DNA of 64,000 bases from Pseudomonas laurylsulfatiphila (GCF_002934665.1 NZ_NIRS01000002.1:806001-870000); one strand, 5' to 3'. Positions 17,111-25,246 are shown, numbered from the stretch's first letter. Notes: a model not told the origin generated them from the letters alone. Made by a program: numbers and translations.

Positions 17111-18268
17111 TCAGATGTAGCCCGGGAACGGCGGCACGCCGAGGAACACCGAGCCGGCGCCGTCGTACAGCCCTTCGCTGAGGAAGGCGTGCTGGGTCAC
17201 CACCATCGAGTCGCGCAGGTAGCGTTGCAGCGGATGACGCAGGTAAATCGCGGTGGTCCCGGCCAGGCTGTAGGCGCTCTGCACCACCTCGGCCCCCGCC
17301 TGGGAGACATGGATCGCCGACAGGCGCAGCAGGCTGGTCTGCTCCGGCGTGACCGGGTTGCCGGCCAGGATCGAGTTCCACACCTGTTCGGTGGCGTTGT
17401 AGAAGAAACCCCGCGCGGCCATCAGCTTGGCTTCGGCCCTGGCGATCTCGATGCGCACGTAAGCGCGGTCGGCCATTTTCGGCGCACCGGTAATGCCGCC
17501 GGTGCCGGCCATGCGACTGATTTCGTCCAGCGCTGCACGGGCCAGGCCGAGGTTGACCACCGCCAGCACTTGCGCGGCGTAGGCGATCGACGGGTAGCGG
17601 AACAGCGGTTCGTCGATGGTGGCGGCACCGCCACGGATGAAGGTCCAGCGGTCCTCGACGAATTTGTCGGTGACGCGCAGGTCATGGCTGCCGGTGCCCT
17701 TGAGGCCGACCACATCCCAGTTTTCGACGATCTCGACCTGGCTGGCCGGGAACACCGCCGTGCGCGGTTTGCCGCCCGCCGCACTGGCGCCGATGCCGAC
17801 ACCCAGCAGGTCCGCGCCTTTGCTGCCGCTGGCGAACTTCCAGGTGCCGTTGACCTGCCAGCCGCCTTCCACCGCCTCGGCTGGCTGTAACGGGAACAAC
17901 CCGCCGGCGAACACCAGGTCCGGGCTCTCGGCGTAGATTTCAGCCAGGGTTTGCGGTGGCAAGGCCGCCAGGTAGACACCGGCGCTGCCGAAGCTGGCCA
18001 CCCAGCCCGCCGAGCCGTCGGCTTCGGAGATGCGCTCGATCATGTGCAGGAACAGCGCCGGTGCCAGGGCGTCGCCGCCGTAGCATTTCGGCGTGGCGGC
18101 GCGGTAGATGCCCACCTGCTTGAAGCGCTCGATCATGTCCCGAGGCACGTGGGAGCCGGCGTCGAACTCCTCGCGGCGTTGGCGAACCTCATCCAGCACC
18201 TGCTCAAATAGCTGACTCTCGACCATTGGCACGACCGGGCCGGACACAGGGTCTTGTTGCCGCAGCAT
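17111..18268 (-). CDS. iacA: Flavin-dependent monooxygenase of the acyl-CoA dehydrogenase fold (indole-3-acetate oxidation)
   Basis: 385 residues with the acyl-CoA dehydrogenase-like architecture: N-terminal helices (IERFKQVGIYRAATPKCYGG), beta domain (NGTWKFASGSKGADLLGVG; VGLKGTGSHDLRVTDKFVE) and C-terminal four-helix bundle (LSAIHVSQAGAEVVQSAYSL). The typical acyl-CoA dehydrogenase catalytic Glu context is absent, which points to the two-component oxygenases such as HsaA, HpaB-like and IacA. It is the first gene of the operon and divergent from the kinase at 18604. With reduced flavin from IacG it would hydroxylate indole-3-acetate. GGAG lies 10 bases before the ATG. Confidence 0.87.
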   Translation of the reverse strand: MLRQQDPVSGPVVPMVESQLFEQVLDEVRQRREEFDAGSHVPRDMIERFKQVGIYRAATPKCYGGDALAPALFLHMIERISEADGSAGWVASFGSAGVYLAALPPQTLAEIYAESPDLVFAGGLFPLQPAEAVEGGWQVNGTWKFASGSKGADLLGVGIGASAAGGKPRTAVFPASQVEIVENWDVVGLKGTGSHDLRVTDKFVEDRWTFIRGGAATIDEPLFRYPSIAYAAQVLAVVNLGLARAALDEISRMAGTGGITGAPKMADRAYVRIEIARAEAKLMAARGFFYNATEQVWNSILAGNPVTPEQTSLLRLSAIHVSQAGAEVVQSAYSLAGTTAIYLRHPLQRYLRDSMVVTQHAFLSEGLYDGAGSVFLGVPPFPGYI

Positions 18269-18314
18269 GGGCTAGTTCTCCGTTTTGATTATTGTTAGAG
18301 GGCTGCACCGGTAC

Positions 18315-18415
18315 CTGTAGGAGCGAGCCTGCTCGCGAAAAACGTCCGGACAACGCGGTCATTCAGACGGGACGCGTTATCGTTGACGTCCATCGCGAGC
18401 AGGCTCGCTCCTACA
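18315..18415. repeat. REP inverted-repeat pair (GAGCCTGCTCGCGA type) in the iacA/kinase intergenic region
   Basis: Inverted arms TGTAGGAGCGAGCCTGCTCG facing their complement. It occupies about a third of the 335-base gap between divergent genes. The remaining 18416-18603 holds AAAGAAAACCCCTAG (18502) and presumably the kinase promoter. Confidence 0.85.
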
Positions 18416-18603
18416 AAGAGCGCGGCGGTTGCCCTTGCATTGGAGGCCAGTGTAAAAACCGCATCCGCCCGCAACTATTGGGGCGTGCAGCCTCCGCGCT
18501 AAAGAAAACCCCTAGACCCACGCCGGTTACCTCTGAGCGCATCGCGCTGTGCGAGCAGGTATAAAACGCCATACTGCAAACCTCTGCCGCCAAGGGCCGT
18601 GCG

Positions 18604-20076
18604 ATGTACCTGCCAAAACCGAACGACTTTTTTGCGCTGATCGAAGCCATGCCGCTGTGCATCATTCTTCATGACGCGCACACCAAGGAGATTCTCTGGG
18701 CCAACGCCGCTGCCCTGGCGGCGCTGGGCTTTACCCTGGAGGAACTGACGCCGCTCAAGGCCCCGGACATGACCCGCGATGCGCCGAAGTACCGACGTTC
18801 GGTAGGCTTGCGCTGGCTCGAAAGCGCGGCGCGCACCGGGCAGCGGGCCATCGAGTGGTGCTATCGCTCCAAGCAAGGGGTGGAGATTCTTTCCGAGGCG
18901 GTGGCGACCCTGGTGCACCTGGACGGTCGCGACGTGTTGATGGTGCAGTTCCGCGACATCTCCAAAGAGGACAAGGTCAAGCGCGACCTCAAGCGTTTCG
19001 AAAGCCGGCTCAAGGCCTTCATGCAGGACCTGGCCGAAGGCGTGGCGGTGCTCGGCCCCGAGGGTGACATCCGTTTTATCAGCGACTCCGGCGCGCACCT
19101 GCTCAACAGCGAAGTGCACAAGCTGATGGGCAAGAACTTCCTGGCCTGGTGCGACGACGCATCCGGCCAGCGCTTGTTGCAACAACTTGCCCATGAAACG
19201 CCGGAGCACGCGCCGTTCAACGTGCATTACAAGGTGCAGCGCCGCGATGGCGAGTGGCGTTGGCATGACGCAACCTGCCGCTACATCGAGATTGAAGATG
19301 ATCTGGTCGGCCATCTGCTGCTGTTCCGCGACGTCACCGAGCAGGTCCAGGCCGAGGAAGCGCGGCGGGTCAGCGAGCAGAAGCTCGAGTACCTGGCGCG
19401 CTACAACGCCATGGGCGAAATGGCCGTGGCCATCGCCCACGAACTGAGCCAGCCCTTGGCCGCCACCCGCAACTTCATTGAAGGCACGATGATTCGCCTG
19501 GGCAACGCCGGGGAAACCGATCAGGACGTCGCCTGGGGTTTGCAAAACGCGGTACGGCAAATCGAGCATGCCTCGGTGATCATCAAGAGCGTGCGCGATT
19601 ACGTGGTCAAGCTGGAGCAGTCGGAAGAGCGGGTCGACCTTAATGAGCTGCTGCGCGAAACCCGCTACTTCATCAGCCTGCGCGCCGACCCGAGCCGGGT
19701 GCGCGTGGAAATCATCGCCTCGCCAGAACCGCTGATGGTGAGTTGCGAGAAGGTGCTGATCGGCCAGGTGATCCTCAACCTGGCCTTCAACGCCATCGAA
19801 GAAATGGCCGACCTGCCCGCCGAACGCCGCGTGTTGCGTATCCAGGCCAGCCGCGACAACGAGGTGGCGCTGGTGCGCATCGAAGACTGCGGCCGAGGCA
19901 TCCAGGCCCAGGCGCAGGAGAAGCTGTTCGACGGCTTTTTCTCCTCCAAGGTCAGTGGCAACGGCATTGGCCTGGCGCTGTGCAAGAACATCATCGGCCG
20001 CCACCGGGGTGATATCTGGGCGCAAAACCTGGAGCCGTGTGGCGCTGTTTTCAGCTTTTCCCTTCCCCTCGTTTAA
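18604..20076 (+). CDS. PAS-domain sensor histidine kinase
   Basis: 490 residues, no transmembrane segment, so probably cytoplasmic. Two PAS domains (about residues 5-125 and 135-255) are followed by a HisKA domain with His279 in AIAHELSQPLAATRN, an N-box (ILNLAFNAIEEM) and G-boxes (EDCGRGIQ; SGNGIGLALCKNIIGRH). This is FixL-type architecture, and its likely partner is the FixJ-type regulator at 9627, since neither has another partner nearby. The PAS domains could bind an aromatic ligand or sense redox; neither is proven. It is divergent from iacA and upstream of the amine dehydrogenase operon in the same direction. Confidence 0.9.
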   Translation: MYLPKPNDFFALIEAMPLCIILHDAHTKEILWANAAALAALGFTLEELTPLKAPDMTRDAPKYRRSVGLRWLESAARTGQRAIEWCYRSKQGVEILSEAVATLVHLDGRDVLMVQFRDISKEDKVKRDLKRFESRLKAFMQDLAEGVAVLGPEGDIRFISDSGAHLLNSEVHKLMGKNFLAWCDDASGQRLLQQLAHETPEHAPFNVHYKVQRRDGEWRWHDATCRYIEIEDDLVGHLLLFRDVTEQVQAEEARRVSEQKLEYLARYNAMGEMAVAIAHELSQPLAATRNFIEGTMIRLGNAGETDQDVAWGLQNAVRQIEHASVIIKSVRDYVVKLEQSEERVDLNELLRETRYFISLRADPSRVRVEIIASPEPLMVSCEKVLIGQVILNLAFNAIEEMADLPAERRVLRIQASRDNEVALVRIEDCGRGIQAQAQEKLFDGFFSSKVSGNGIGLALCKNIIGRHRGDIWAQNLEPCGAVFSFSLPLV

Positions 20077-20080
20077 AGCA

Positions 20081-20153
20081 AAGATCGCAGCCTGCGGCAG
20101 CTCCTACAGGGTGCGCATTACCCTGTAGGAGCTGCCGCAGGCTGCGATCTTTT
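20081..20153. repeat. REP inverted-repeat pair (GCTGCCGCAGGCTGCGATC type)
   Basis: AAGATCGCAGCCTGCGGCAG facing its complement with a 15-base loop, just after the kinase stop codon; it may end the kinase transcript before the amine dehydrogenase operon. Confidence 0.87.
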
Positions 20154-20298
20154 CGCTGTTCATCACGACTGGCACAGACACACAAACACTTGGCAGGCAG
20201 GGCAATTCTCCTGATCGCGGGGCACGGCAGAATCAAAGGGTAAAAATCTGCCAAAGCACCCGCGATCCGCGTTACCAACAATTCAGGAAGTTCCCCTT

Positions 20299-21447
20299 AT
20301 GCGAACAAACAGGATCTCCGTACAGTCAGCGCTTGGCCTGAGCCTGCTTGTACTCGGTTTGAACAGTGCCCGCGCGGATTTGCCCGCCGGTACGATTGGC
20401 CAGACCGTTCTGGCGTTTCCACCCGAAGCTCACCGCGCGTTTGTCATCGACGTCGAGTTCGACAGTTTCGTCGCTGGCCGCGTGACCGTGGTCGACCCGG
20501 ACCAGAAGCGCATCCTCGGCATGGTGCCGACCGGTTTTGCCGCGCCGTCGACCCTCAGCCATGACAAGAAGACCCTCTACAGCGCCGACATCTGGTATTC
20601 GCGCGGCACCCGCGGTACCCGTACCGATGTGCTGACCGCGTGGGACAGTTCGACCCTGTCGCCAGCCTGGGAAGTGCTGATCCCGAACAAGCGTGCCGAA
20701 TCGCTGACCCAGCGTTACTCGCTCAAGCCGAGTGGCGACGACAAGTTCGTCTATGTCTACAACTTCACCCCGTCGACCTCGGTCACCGTGGTCGACACCC
20801 AGGCCAAGGTCGTTGCCACGGAAATCGCCATCCCCGGTTGCGTGCTCAACTACCCGATCGGCAACCGCCGCTTCGCCTCGCTGTGCGGCGACGGCAGCCT
20901 GCAAGTGGTGACCCTCAACGATCAGGGCCAGGAAACCGCGCGCAGCCGCACGCCGTTCTTTGATCCGAACGCGGAAAAACTGGTAGAGCGCGCGGTCAAC
21001 GTTGGCGACACCTACTACTTCACCACCACGACCGGCACCGTGCGTCCGGTGGATTTCGCCGGTGACGCGCCGAAGATCCTGCCGTCCTGGTCACTTGTTA
21101 CCGACGAGGACAAGAAGGCCGGTTGGGCACCGGGTGGCTGGCAGTTGATGGCCGTGGCGCCGAAGCTGGACCGCCTGTATGTGCTGATGCACGACGCCCA
21201 CGAAGCCATGAAGTGGGAAGACCCGAGCCCGTTGATCTGGGCGTTCGACCTCAAGACCCACAAGAAAGTAGCGACCCTGGAAGCCCCGGTTCCGGTGTGG
21301 AGCATGCAGGCCACCGGCGACGACAAGCCGCTGTTGCTCGGCGCCGATGTGGAAGGCGGTTTGCAGATTTTCGATCTGAAGACCAACAAGCTCACCGGCA
21401 GCATGCCGAAAGTCGCGAAGACCGCGACTCAGGTCCTGAGCTACTGA
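20299..21447 (+). CDS. aauB: Aromatic amine dehydrogenase heavy (alpha) subunit
   Basis: 382 residues. Signal peptide (residues 1-26, ending NSARA) for the periplasm, then a seven-bladed beta-propeller of the methylamine/aromatic amine dehydrogenase heavy chain family (VEFDSFVAGRVTVVDPDQKR; GWAPGGWQLMAVAPKLDRLYVLMH). Together with the TTQ-bearing light chain it forms an alpha2-beta2 enzyme that oxidises primary amines to aldehyde plus ammonia. First gene of a BEDA operon. The aromatic rather than methylamine assignment comes mainly from the light chain and the absence of mauF, mauC and mauG. Confidence 0.9.
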   Translation: MRTNRISVQSALGLSLLVLGLNSARADLPAGTIGQTVLAFPPEAHRAFVIDVEFDSFVAGRVTVVDPDQKRILGMVPTGFAAPSTLSHDKKTLYSADIWYSRGTRGTRTDVLTAWDSSTLSPAWEVLIPNKRAESLTQRYSLKPSGDDKFVYVYNFTPSTSVTVVDTQAKVVATEIAIPGCVLNYPIGNRRFASLCGDGSLQVVTLNDQGQETARSRTPFFDPNAEKLVERAVNVGDTYYFTTTTGTVRPVDFAGDAPKILPSWSLVTDEDKKAGWAPGGWQLMAVAPKLDRLYVLMHDAHEAMKWEDPSPLIWAFDLKTHKKVATLEAPVPVWSMQATGDDKPLLLGADVEGGLQIFDLKTNKLTGSMPKVAKTATQVLSY

Positions 21448-21458
21448 GAGGTTCGGCC

Positions 21459-21998
21459 ATGCACACAGATCCGATCTTCATCATTGCCAGCGCCATCGCC
21501 ATCGCGGTGTTGCTGGCCAGCGCCGCGACCCACAAGTTGCGCGCGCCGGCCCGCTTCGCCCGGCAACTGGCGGACTACCAACTGCTGCCCCAGGCGCTGG
21601 TGCGCCCGACGGCACGGCTGGTGCCGCTGCTGGAACTGGCCATCGCCTTTGCCCTGCTGGTGCCGGTCAGCCGTGGTTACGCCGCGGTGAGCGCGGCCAG
21701 CCTGTTGGCGCTGTACGCCGCCGCCATCGGCATCAACCTGTGGCGCGGTCGCGCGGACATCGACTGCGGTTGCGCCGGTCCCGACCAGGCACAACCGCTG
21801 CGCCCGGTGCTGCTGGCGCGCAACAGCGCACTGGTGCTGCTTACGCTGGTGGCCAGCGTGGCGCCGGTGGCCCGCGACCTCAACCTGTTCGATGGCTTCG
21901 TGACCCTGGCCGCCGCCGCGGTCGCGTTGCTCATCTACGCCGCCGCCGATGGCTTGCTGGCGAACTCCCCTCTTCTGCTCAAATTGATTGGTAGGTAA
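21459..21998 (+). CDS. aauE: MauE-family membrane protein for amine dehydrogenase maturation
   Basis: 179 residues from the ATG at 21459 (GAGAGG upstream). Four or five membrane helices (IIASAIAIAVLLASAATHK; LVPLLELAIAFALLVPV; RNSALVLLTLVASVAPV; FVTLAAAAVALLIYAAAD) and a conserved DCGCAGP loop. Family members are needed for export or disulfide formation of the light chain. A longer reading extends upstream into the heavy-chain gene but has no support. Confidence 0.87.
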   Translation: MHTDPIFIIASAIAIAVLLASAATHKLRAPARFARQLADYQLLPQALVRPTARLVPLLELAIAFALLVPVSRGYAAVSAASLLALYAAAIGINLWRGRADIDCGCAGPDQAQPLRPVLLARNSALVLLTLVASVAPVARDLNLFDGFVTLAAAAVALLIYAAADGLLANSPLLLKLIGR

Positions 21999-22003
21999 TC
22001 GAA

Positions 22004-22618
22004 ATGGAAGGCTTGATTGTTTCCAACGTTCTGCTCTGGGTGCTGCTGGTGGCCGTGGCGTTTGTCGTCATGGGCCTGGTGCGGCAGATTGGCGTGCTGC
22101 ACGGGCGTCTGGCCCCGGCCGGCGCACTGATGGTCGACAAAGGCGTGGCGGTCAATGAACCCGCACCACAGATCACTGCCAGCGATCGTCACGGTCGCCC
22201 GGTGAACTTCGGCTATGCCGGTGAAAAATCGCAATTACTGTTCTTCCTCTCGCCGACCTGCCCGATCTGCAAGTCGCTGCTGCCGGCGATCAAATCCATC
22301 GCCAAGGAGCAAGCGGGCAGTCTGGACGTGGTGTTCGTCAGCGATGGCGACATGGACGCCCAGCAAGCGCTGATCCGGGAACACAAACTCGAAGACGCCA
22401 CCTACGTGGTCGGCCCGCAAGTGGGCATGACCTACCAGATCGGCAAGCTGCCGTACGCCGCGCTGATCGACAAGGCCGGCACTTTGCGCGCCAAGGGCCT
22501 GGTCAACTCCCGCGAGCACCTGGACAGCCTGTTCGAAGTCGAGCACCTCAAGCACGCCACGTTGCAGCAGTACCTCAATGCCCAACCCCACACCCACGAC
22601 CACAGCCACAGCCACTGA
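22004..22618 (+). CDS. aauD: MauD-family thiol-disulfide protein for light-chain maturation
   Basis: 204 residues. One N-terminal membrane anchor (residues 5-27), then a periplasmic thioredoxin-like domain with Cys86-Pro-Ile-Cys89. The C-terminus ends in a His-rich tail (HTHDHSHSH), which might bind metal. MauD homologues help form the many disulfides of the light chain. It starts 5 bases after aauE stops. Confidence 0.9.
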   Translation: MEGLIVSNVLLWVLLVAVAFVVMGLVRQIGVLHGRLAPAGALMVDKGVAVNEPAPQITASDRHGRPVNFGYAGEKSQLLFFLSPTCPICKSLLPAIKSIAKEQAGSLDVVFVSDGDMDAQQALIREHKLEDATYVVGPQVGMTYQIGKLPYAALIDKAGTLRAKGLVNSREHLDSLFEVEHLKHATLQQYLNAQPHTHDHSHSH

Positions 22619-22636
22619 TAAGGCAGGGAGACGTTT

Positions 22637-23158
22637 ATGAAACTGCTGGATCTGTTGTTCGAGCGCTCGACCCGCCGTGTGGCCGACACCACCTCGCGCC
22701 GTAAATTGCTGTCGCGCATGGGCTCGCTGATGGTGGCCGGTGCCGCCCTGCCCTTGCTGCTGCCGCTGGACCGTACCAGCAAGGCCTTGGCCGCGGAGCC
22801 GGCGCAGGCTGGCGACCCGGGTGATCCAAACAGCTGCGACTACTGGCGCTACTGCTCCATCGACGGCTTTCTGTGCAGTTGCTGCGGCGGTTCGGTGACC
22901 TCCTGCCCGCCAGGCACCGAAGCCTCGCAAGTGACCTGGATCGGCACCTGCCGCAACCCGGCCGATGGCAAGGACTACATCATTTCGTACAACGACTGCT
23001 GCGGTAAGCAAAGCTGCGCCCAGTGCGCCTGTACCCGTAACGACAGTGAAGAACCGGCTTACCGCCCGTTCAACAACAACGATGTGAACTGGTGCCTGGC
23101 CGCCAAATCGCACATCTACCACTGCACCGTTTCGGTGATCCGCGGCGTCGCCGTCTAA
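22637..23158 (+). CDS. aauA: Aromatic amine dehydrogenase light (beta) subunit, TTQ-bearing
   Basis: 173 residues. Tat-type signal with SRRKLL, mature part from about residue 53. Trp101 (in TWIGTC) and Trp152 (in VNWCLA) are 51 residues apart, the spacing of the two tryptophans that become tryptophan tryptophylquinone. Asp120 in YNDCCG is the catalytic base. There are 14 cysteines in the mature chain, including FLCSCCGG and DCCGKQSC, a pattern I recall from the aromatic amine dehydrogenase of Alcaligenes faecalis; the methylamine enzyme has 12. The preferred substrates of that enzyme include tryptamine, tyramine and phenylethylamine. Confidence 0.93.
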   Translation: MKLLDLLFERSTRRVADTTSRRKLLSRMGSLMVAGAALPLLLPLDRTSKALAAEPAQAGDPGDPNSCDYWRYCSIDGFLCSCCGGSVTSCPPGTEASQVTWIGTCRNPADGKDYIISYNDCCGKQSCAQCACTRNDSEEPAYRPFNNNDVNWCLAAKSHIYHCTVSVIRGVAV

Positions 23159-23169
23159 ACGCGCACTTT

Positions 23170-23202
23170 CCGCCGGTTGCTCGGGCAATCGGCGGTTTTT
23201 TT
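23170..23202 (+). terminator. Rho-independent terminator after aauA
   Basis: Stem CCGCCGGTTGC / GCAATCGGCGG (11 pairs, one G-T), loop TCGG, followed by seven T. It would end the aauBEDA transcript before the cytochrome gene. Confidence 0.9.
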
Positions 23203-23245
23203 CTGTGGCTGCTTTTCTCTTTTTTACGGCTTTGTGTGTGTGTAC

Positions 23246-23346
23246 CTGTAGGAGCGAGCCTGCTCGCGAAGAACTCAAGGGCGACGCGTTAAACCAGATA
23301 GCCCGCGTTATCGTTGACGTCCTTCGCGAGCAGGCTCGCTCCTACA
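23246..23346. repeat. REP inverted-repeat pair (GAGCCTGCTCGCGA type)
   Basis: Inverted arms CTGTAGGAGCGAGCCTGCTC and complement between the aauA terminator and the cytochrome gene; a close copy of the element at 18315, including the shared inner CGTTATCGTTGACGTCC. Confidence 0.87.
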
Positions 23347-23384
23347 TAGAGGTGCCAAACCGGTCATCAGCGGAGGTTTGTTTT

Positions 23385-23936
23385 ATGCGTAGGTTGATAT
23401 TGCTCGGACTCGTCTGCGCCCTGAGCGCCCCGCTCGCGTTCGCCCGGGCTATTCCCGACCCGGCGCAGGGCCATGCGCCGGGCAACGAAGAGATTCAAAA
23501 ACCGATCGCCCAGGCTGGCTACAGCGTGGGTGTGAACTACCAGCTGCAATGCGCCGGTTGCCACCTGGGCGACGGCACGGGTTCCGCCGCCAATGACACG
23601 CCACGGATGAAAAACTTTGTCGGCAACTTCCTGAAGGTACCGGGCGGCCGCGAATTCCTCGTGCGGGTGCCGGGCATGTCGCAGTCGGCGCTGAACAACG
23701 CGCAACTGGCGGACTTGCTCAACTGGCTGATGCGTAAAGACGGCATGGCGGGCGAAAGCCTGCCGGACGACTATCAGCCTTACACCGCCGAAGAAGTCAC
23801 GGCGCTGCGTGCCCAGACCATGCTCAACCTGCCCGGCACCCGCAGCGAATTGATCAAGGCCATGCGCGCCCAGGGCATCGCGATCGATGACGGGATGACC
23901 GCTGGAACGATGGACTCGCCGACGGCAAATCAGTAA
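23385..23936 (+). CDS. Mono-haem c-type cytochrome, probable electron acceptor for the amine dehydrogenase
   Basis: 183 residues from the ATG at 23385 with a GGAGG site. Signal peptide (LILLGLVCALSAPLAFARA), one haem motif Cys56-Ala-Gly-Cys59-His60, and a probable axial methionine in VPGMSQSAL. Its position just downstream of aauBEDA matches the small cytochrome gene found in the A. faecalis aau cluster. It has only one haem site, so it is not a MauG-type TTQ-maturation enzyme. A terminator and REP lie between, so it may have its own promoter. Confidence 0.88.
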   Translation: MRRLILLGLVCALSAPLAFARAIPDPAQGHAPGNEEIQKPIAQAGYSVGVNYQLQCAGCHLGDGTGSAANDTPRMKNFVGNFLKVPGGREFLVRVPGMSQSALNNAQLADLLNWLMRKDGMAGESLPDDYQPYTAEEVTALRAQTMLNLPGTRSELIKAMRAQGIAIDDGMTAGTMDSPTANQ

Positions 23937-23987
23937 CGTAGCCGGTGCTGCTTTCGAACCCACAAAAGCGAAAAGGGAGTTTGCATC

Positions 23988-24200
23988 GTGACCGAAGAGA
24001 CAAAACCCAAAGGACCGGCTTCGTACTTCCCGTCAATCGAGAAGAAGTATGGGCAGCCGATCAGCCATTGGCTGGATCTGCTTAAAACCCTCAGCGACAA
24101 GAAACACATGGAACTGGTGGCCTGGCTCAAGACCGAACACGGCATGGGTCATGGCCACGCCAACGCGCTGGTTGCCTATCATTTGGCAACGGCCACCTAG
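23988..24200 (+). CDS. DUF4287-domain small protein
   Basis: 70 residues with a GTG start after AAAAGGGAG. It matches the DUF4287 pattern (SYFPSIEKKYGQPISHWLDLL ... MELVAWLKTEHGMGHGHANALVAYHL). Cytosolic, function unknown; relatives occur near ArsR-type regulators or ATPases. It lies 14 bases upstream of a methyltransferase and may be cotranscribed with it. Confidence 0.85.
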   Translation: MTEETKPKGPASYFPSIEKKYGQPISHWLDLLKTLSDKKHMELVAWLKTEHGMGHGHANALVAYHLATAT

Positions 24201-24214
24201 CACCGGACAACGCC

Positions 24215-24886
24215 ATGCCCGCCCCCGAATCCACCCTCCTCGACAGCTGGCACCACAATGCCCGGGCCTGGATCGACGCCATCCGCACGGGCACCATCGA
24301 AAGCCGTCTGAAGGTCACCGACCAGGCCATCCTGCTGGCGGTGCTGGGGCGCCAGCCCGAGCGGGTGCTCGATCTGGGCTGCGGCGAAGGCTGGCTGTTG
24401 CGTGCGCTGACGGACCGGGCCATCGAGGCGGTCGGGGTGGATGGCGATGCGACGCTGGTGGCGGCGGCGCGGGCGGCGGGCGCGGCACCGGTGCATCTGG
24501 CGAGCTATGAACAGTTGGCAGAGGCAGCCGTCGACATCGGCCGCGACTACAACCTGATCTGCGCCAACTTCGCCCTGCTGCATCAGGACATCATCCCCCT
24601 GCTCGGCGCCATGAACAGCCTGCTCGCCCCAGGCGGCGCGCTGGTGATCCAGACGCTGCACCCGTGGGCCGCTGCGGCGGGCGACTATCAGGATGGCTGG
24701 CGGGAGGAGACCTTTGCCGGATTCAAGGGCCAGTGGCAGCCCATGCCGTGGTACTTCCGCACCCTGTCCAGTTGGCTCAACGCGCTGGACATGGCCGGTT
24801 TTGTACTGGCCGGCTTACAGGAACCGCAGCACCCGCAAAGCCCTGTGCCACAGTCGTTGCTGTTGGTGGCCGAGCCGCGGCTGTAG
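24215..24886 (+). CDS. Class I SAM-dependent methyltransferase
   Basis: 223 residues. Motif I VLDLGCGEGWLL (near residues 50-61), acidic end of strand 2 GVDGD, motif post-I around ICANFALLHQD and motif III LAPGGALVIQTLHP. The substrate is unknown. It follows the DUF4287 gene closely. Confidence 0.85.
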   Translation: MPAPESTLLDSWHHNARAWIDAIRTGTIESRLKVTDQAILLAVLGRQPERVLDLGCGEGWLLRALTDRAIEAVGVDGDATLVAAARAAGAAPVHLASYEQLAEAAVDIGRDYNLICANFALLHQDIIPLLGAMNSLLAPGGALVIQTLHPWAAAAGDYQDGWREETFAGFKGQWQPMPWYFRTLSSWLNALDMAGFVLAGLQEPQHPQSPVPQSLLLVAEPRL

Positions 24887-25220
24887 GAGCGAAGAGACCG
24901 GCACATTCGACATCGATGTTGCCTGACACTCCGTCATCGCGAGCAAGCTCGCTCCCACAGGTTCAGGGCTGTACGCAAAATCTGCGAACTAACCAGGACA
25001 CTGTGGGAGCGAGCCTGCTCGCGATAGCGATCTGGCAGTCACTACTCCGGTGTCTGTCATGCCGCCTTCGCGAGCAGGCTGTCCCACAGGTTCAGGGCTG
25101 TACGCAAAATCTGCGAACTAACCAGGTCACTGTGGGAGCGAGCCTGCTCGCGATAGCGATCTGGCAGTCACTACTCCGGTGTCTGTCATGCCGCCTTCGC
25201 GAGCAGGCTCGCTCCCACAG
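24881..25220. repeat. Compound REP array with a tandem 129/131-base duplication
   Basis: The first REP-like pair spans 24881-24960. It is followed by two direct copies (24961-25089 and 25090-25220) of a unit starting GTTCAGGGCTGTACGC and containing a full REP pair. The copies differ by about one substitution and a two-base deletion in the first copy's last arm. It fills the 360-base gap between the convergent methyltransferase and metE. Confidence 0.88.
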
Positions 25221-25246
25221 GTCTCAGTGGTGCATCCAGCAACGCG

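Noticed and set aside
20190..20210. Sigma-54-like sequence (TTGGCAGGCAGGGCA) before aauB
   Set aside because: The -12 element does not match TTGC, and the spacing is off; not supported.
20299..23158. Methylamine dehydrogenase (mau) instead of aromatic amine dehydrogenase
   Set aside because: The light-chain cysteine pattern FLCSCCGG plus DCCGKxxC and the plain BEDA order without mauF, mauC, mauG favour the aromatic enzyme, although substrate tests would settle it.
24961..25220. Possible CRISPR array because of direct repeats
   Set aside because: Only two long units made of REP pairs, no spacers of regular size and no cas genes.
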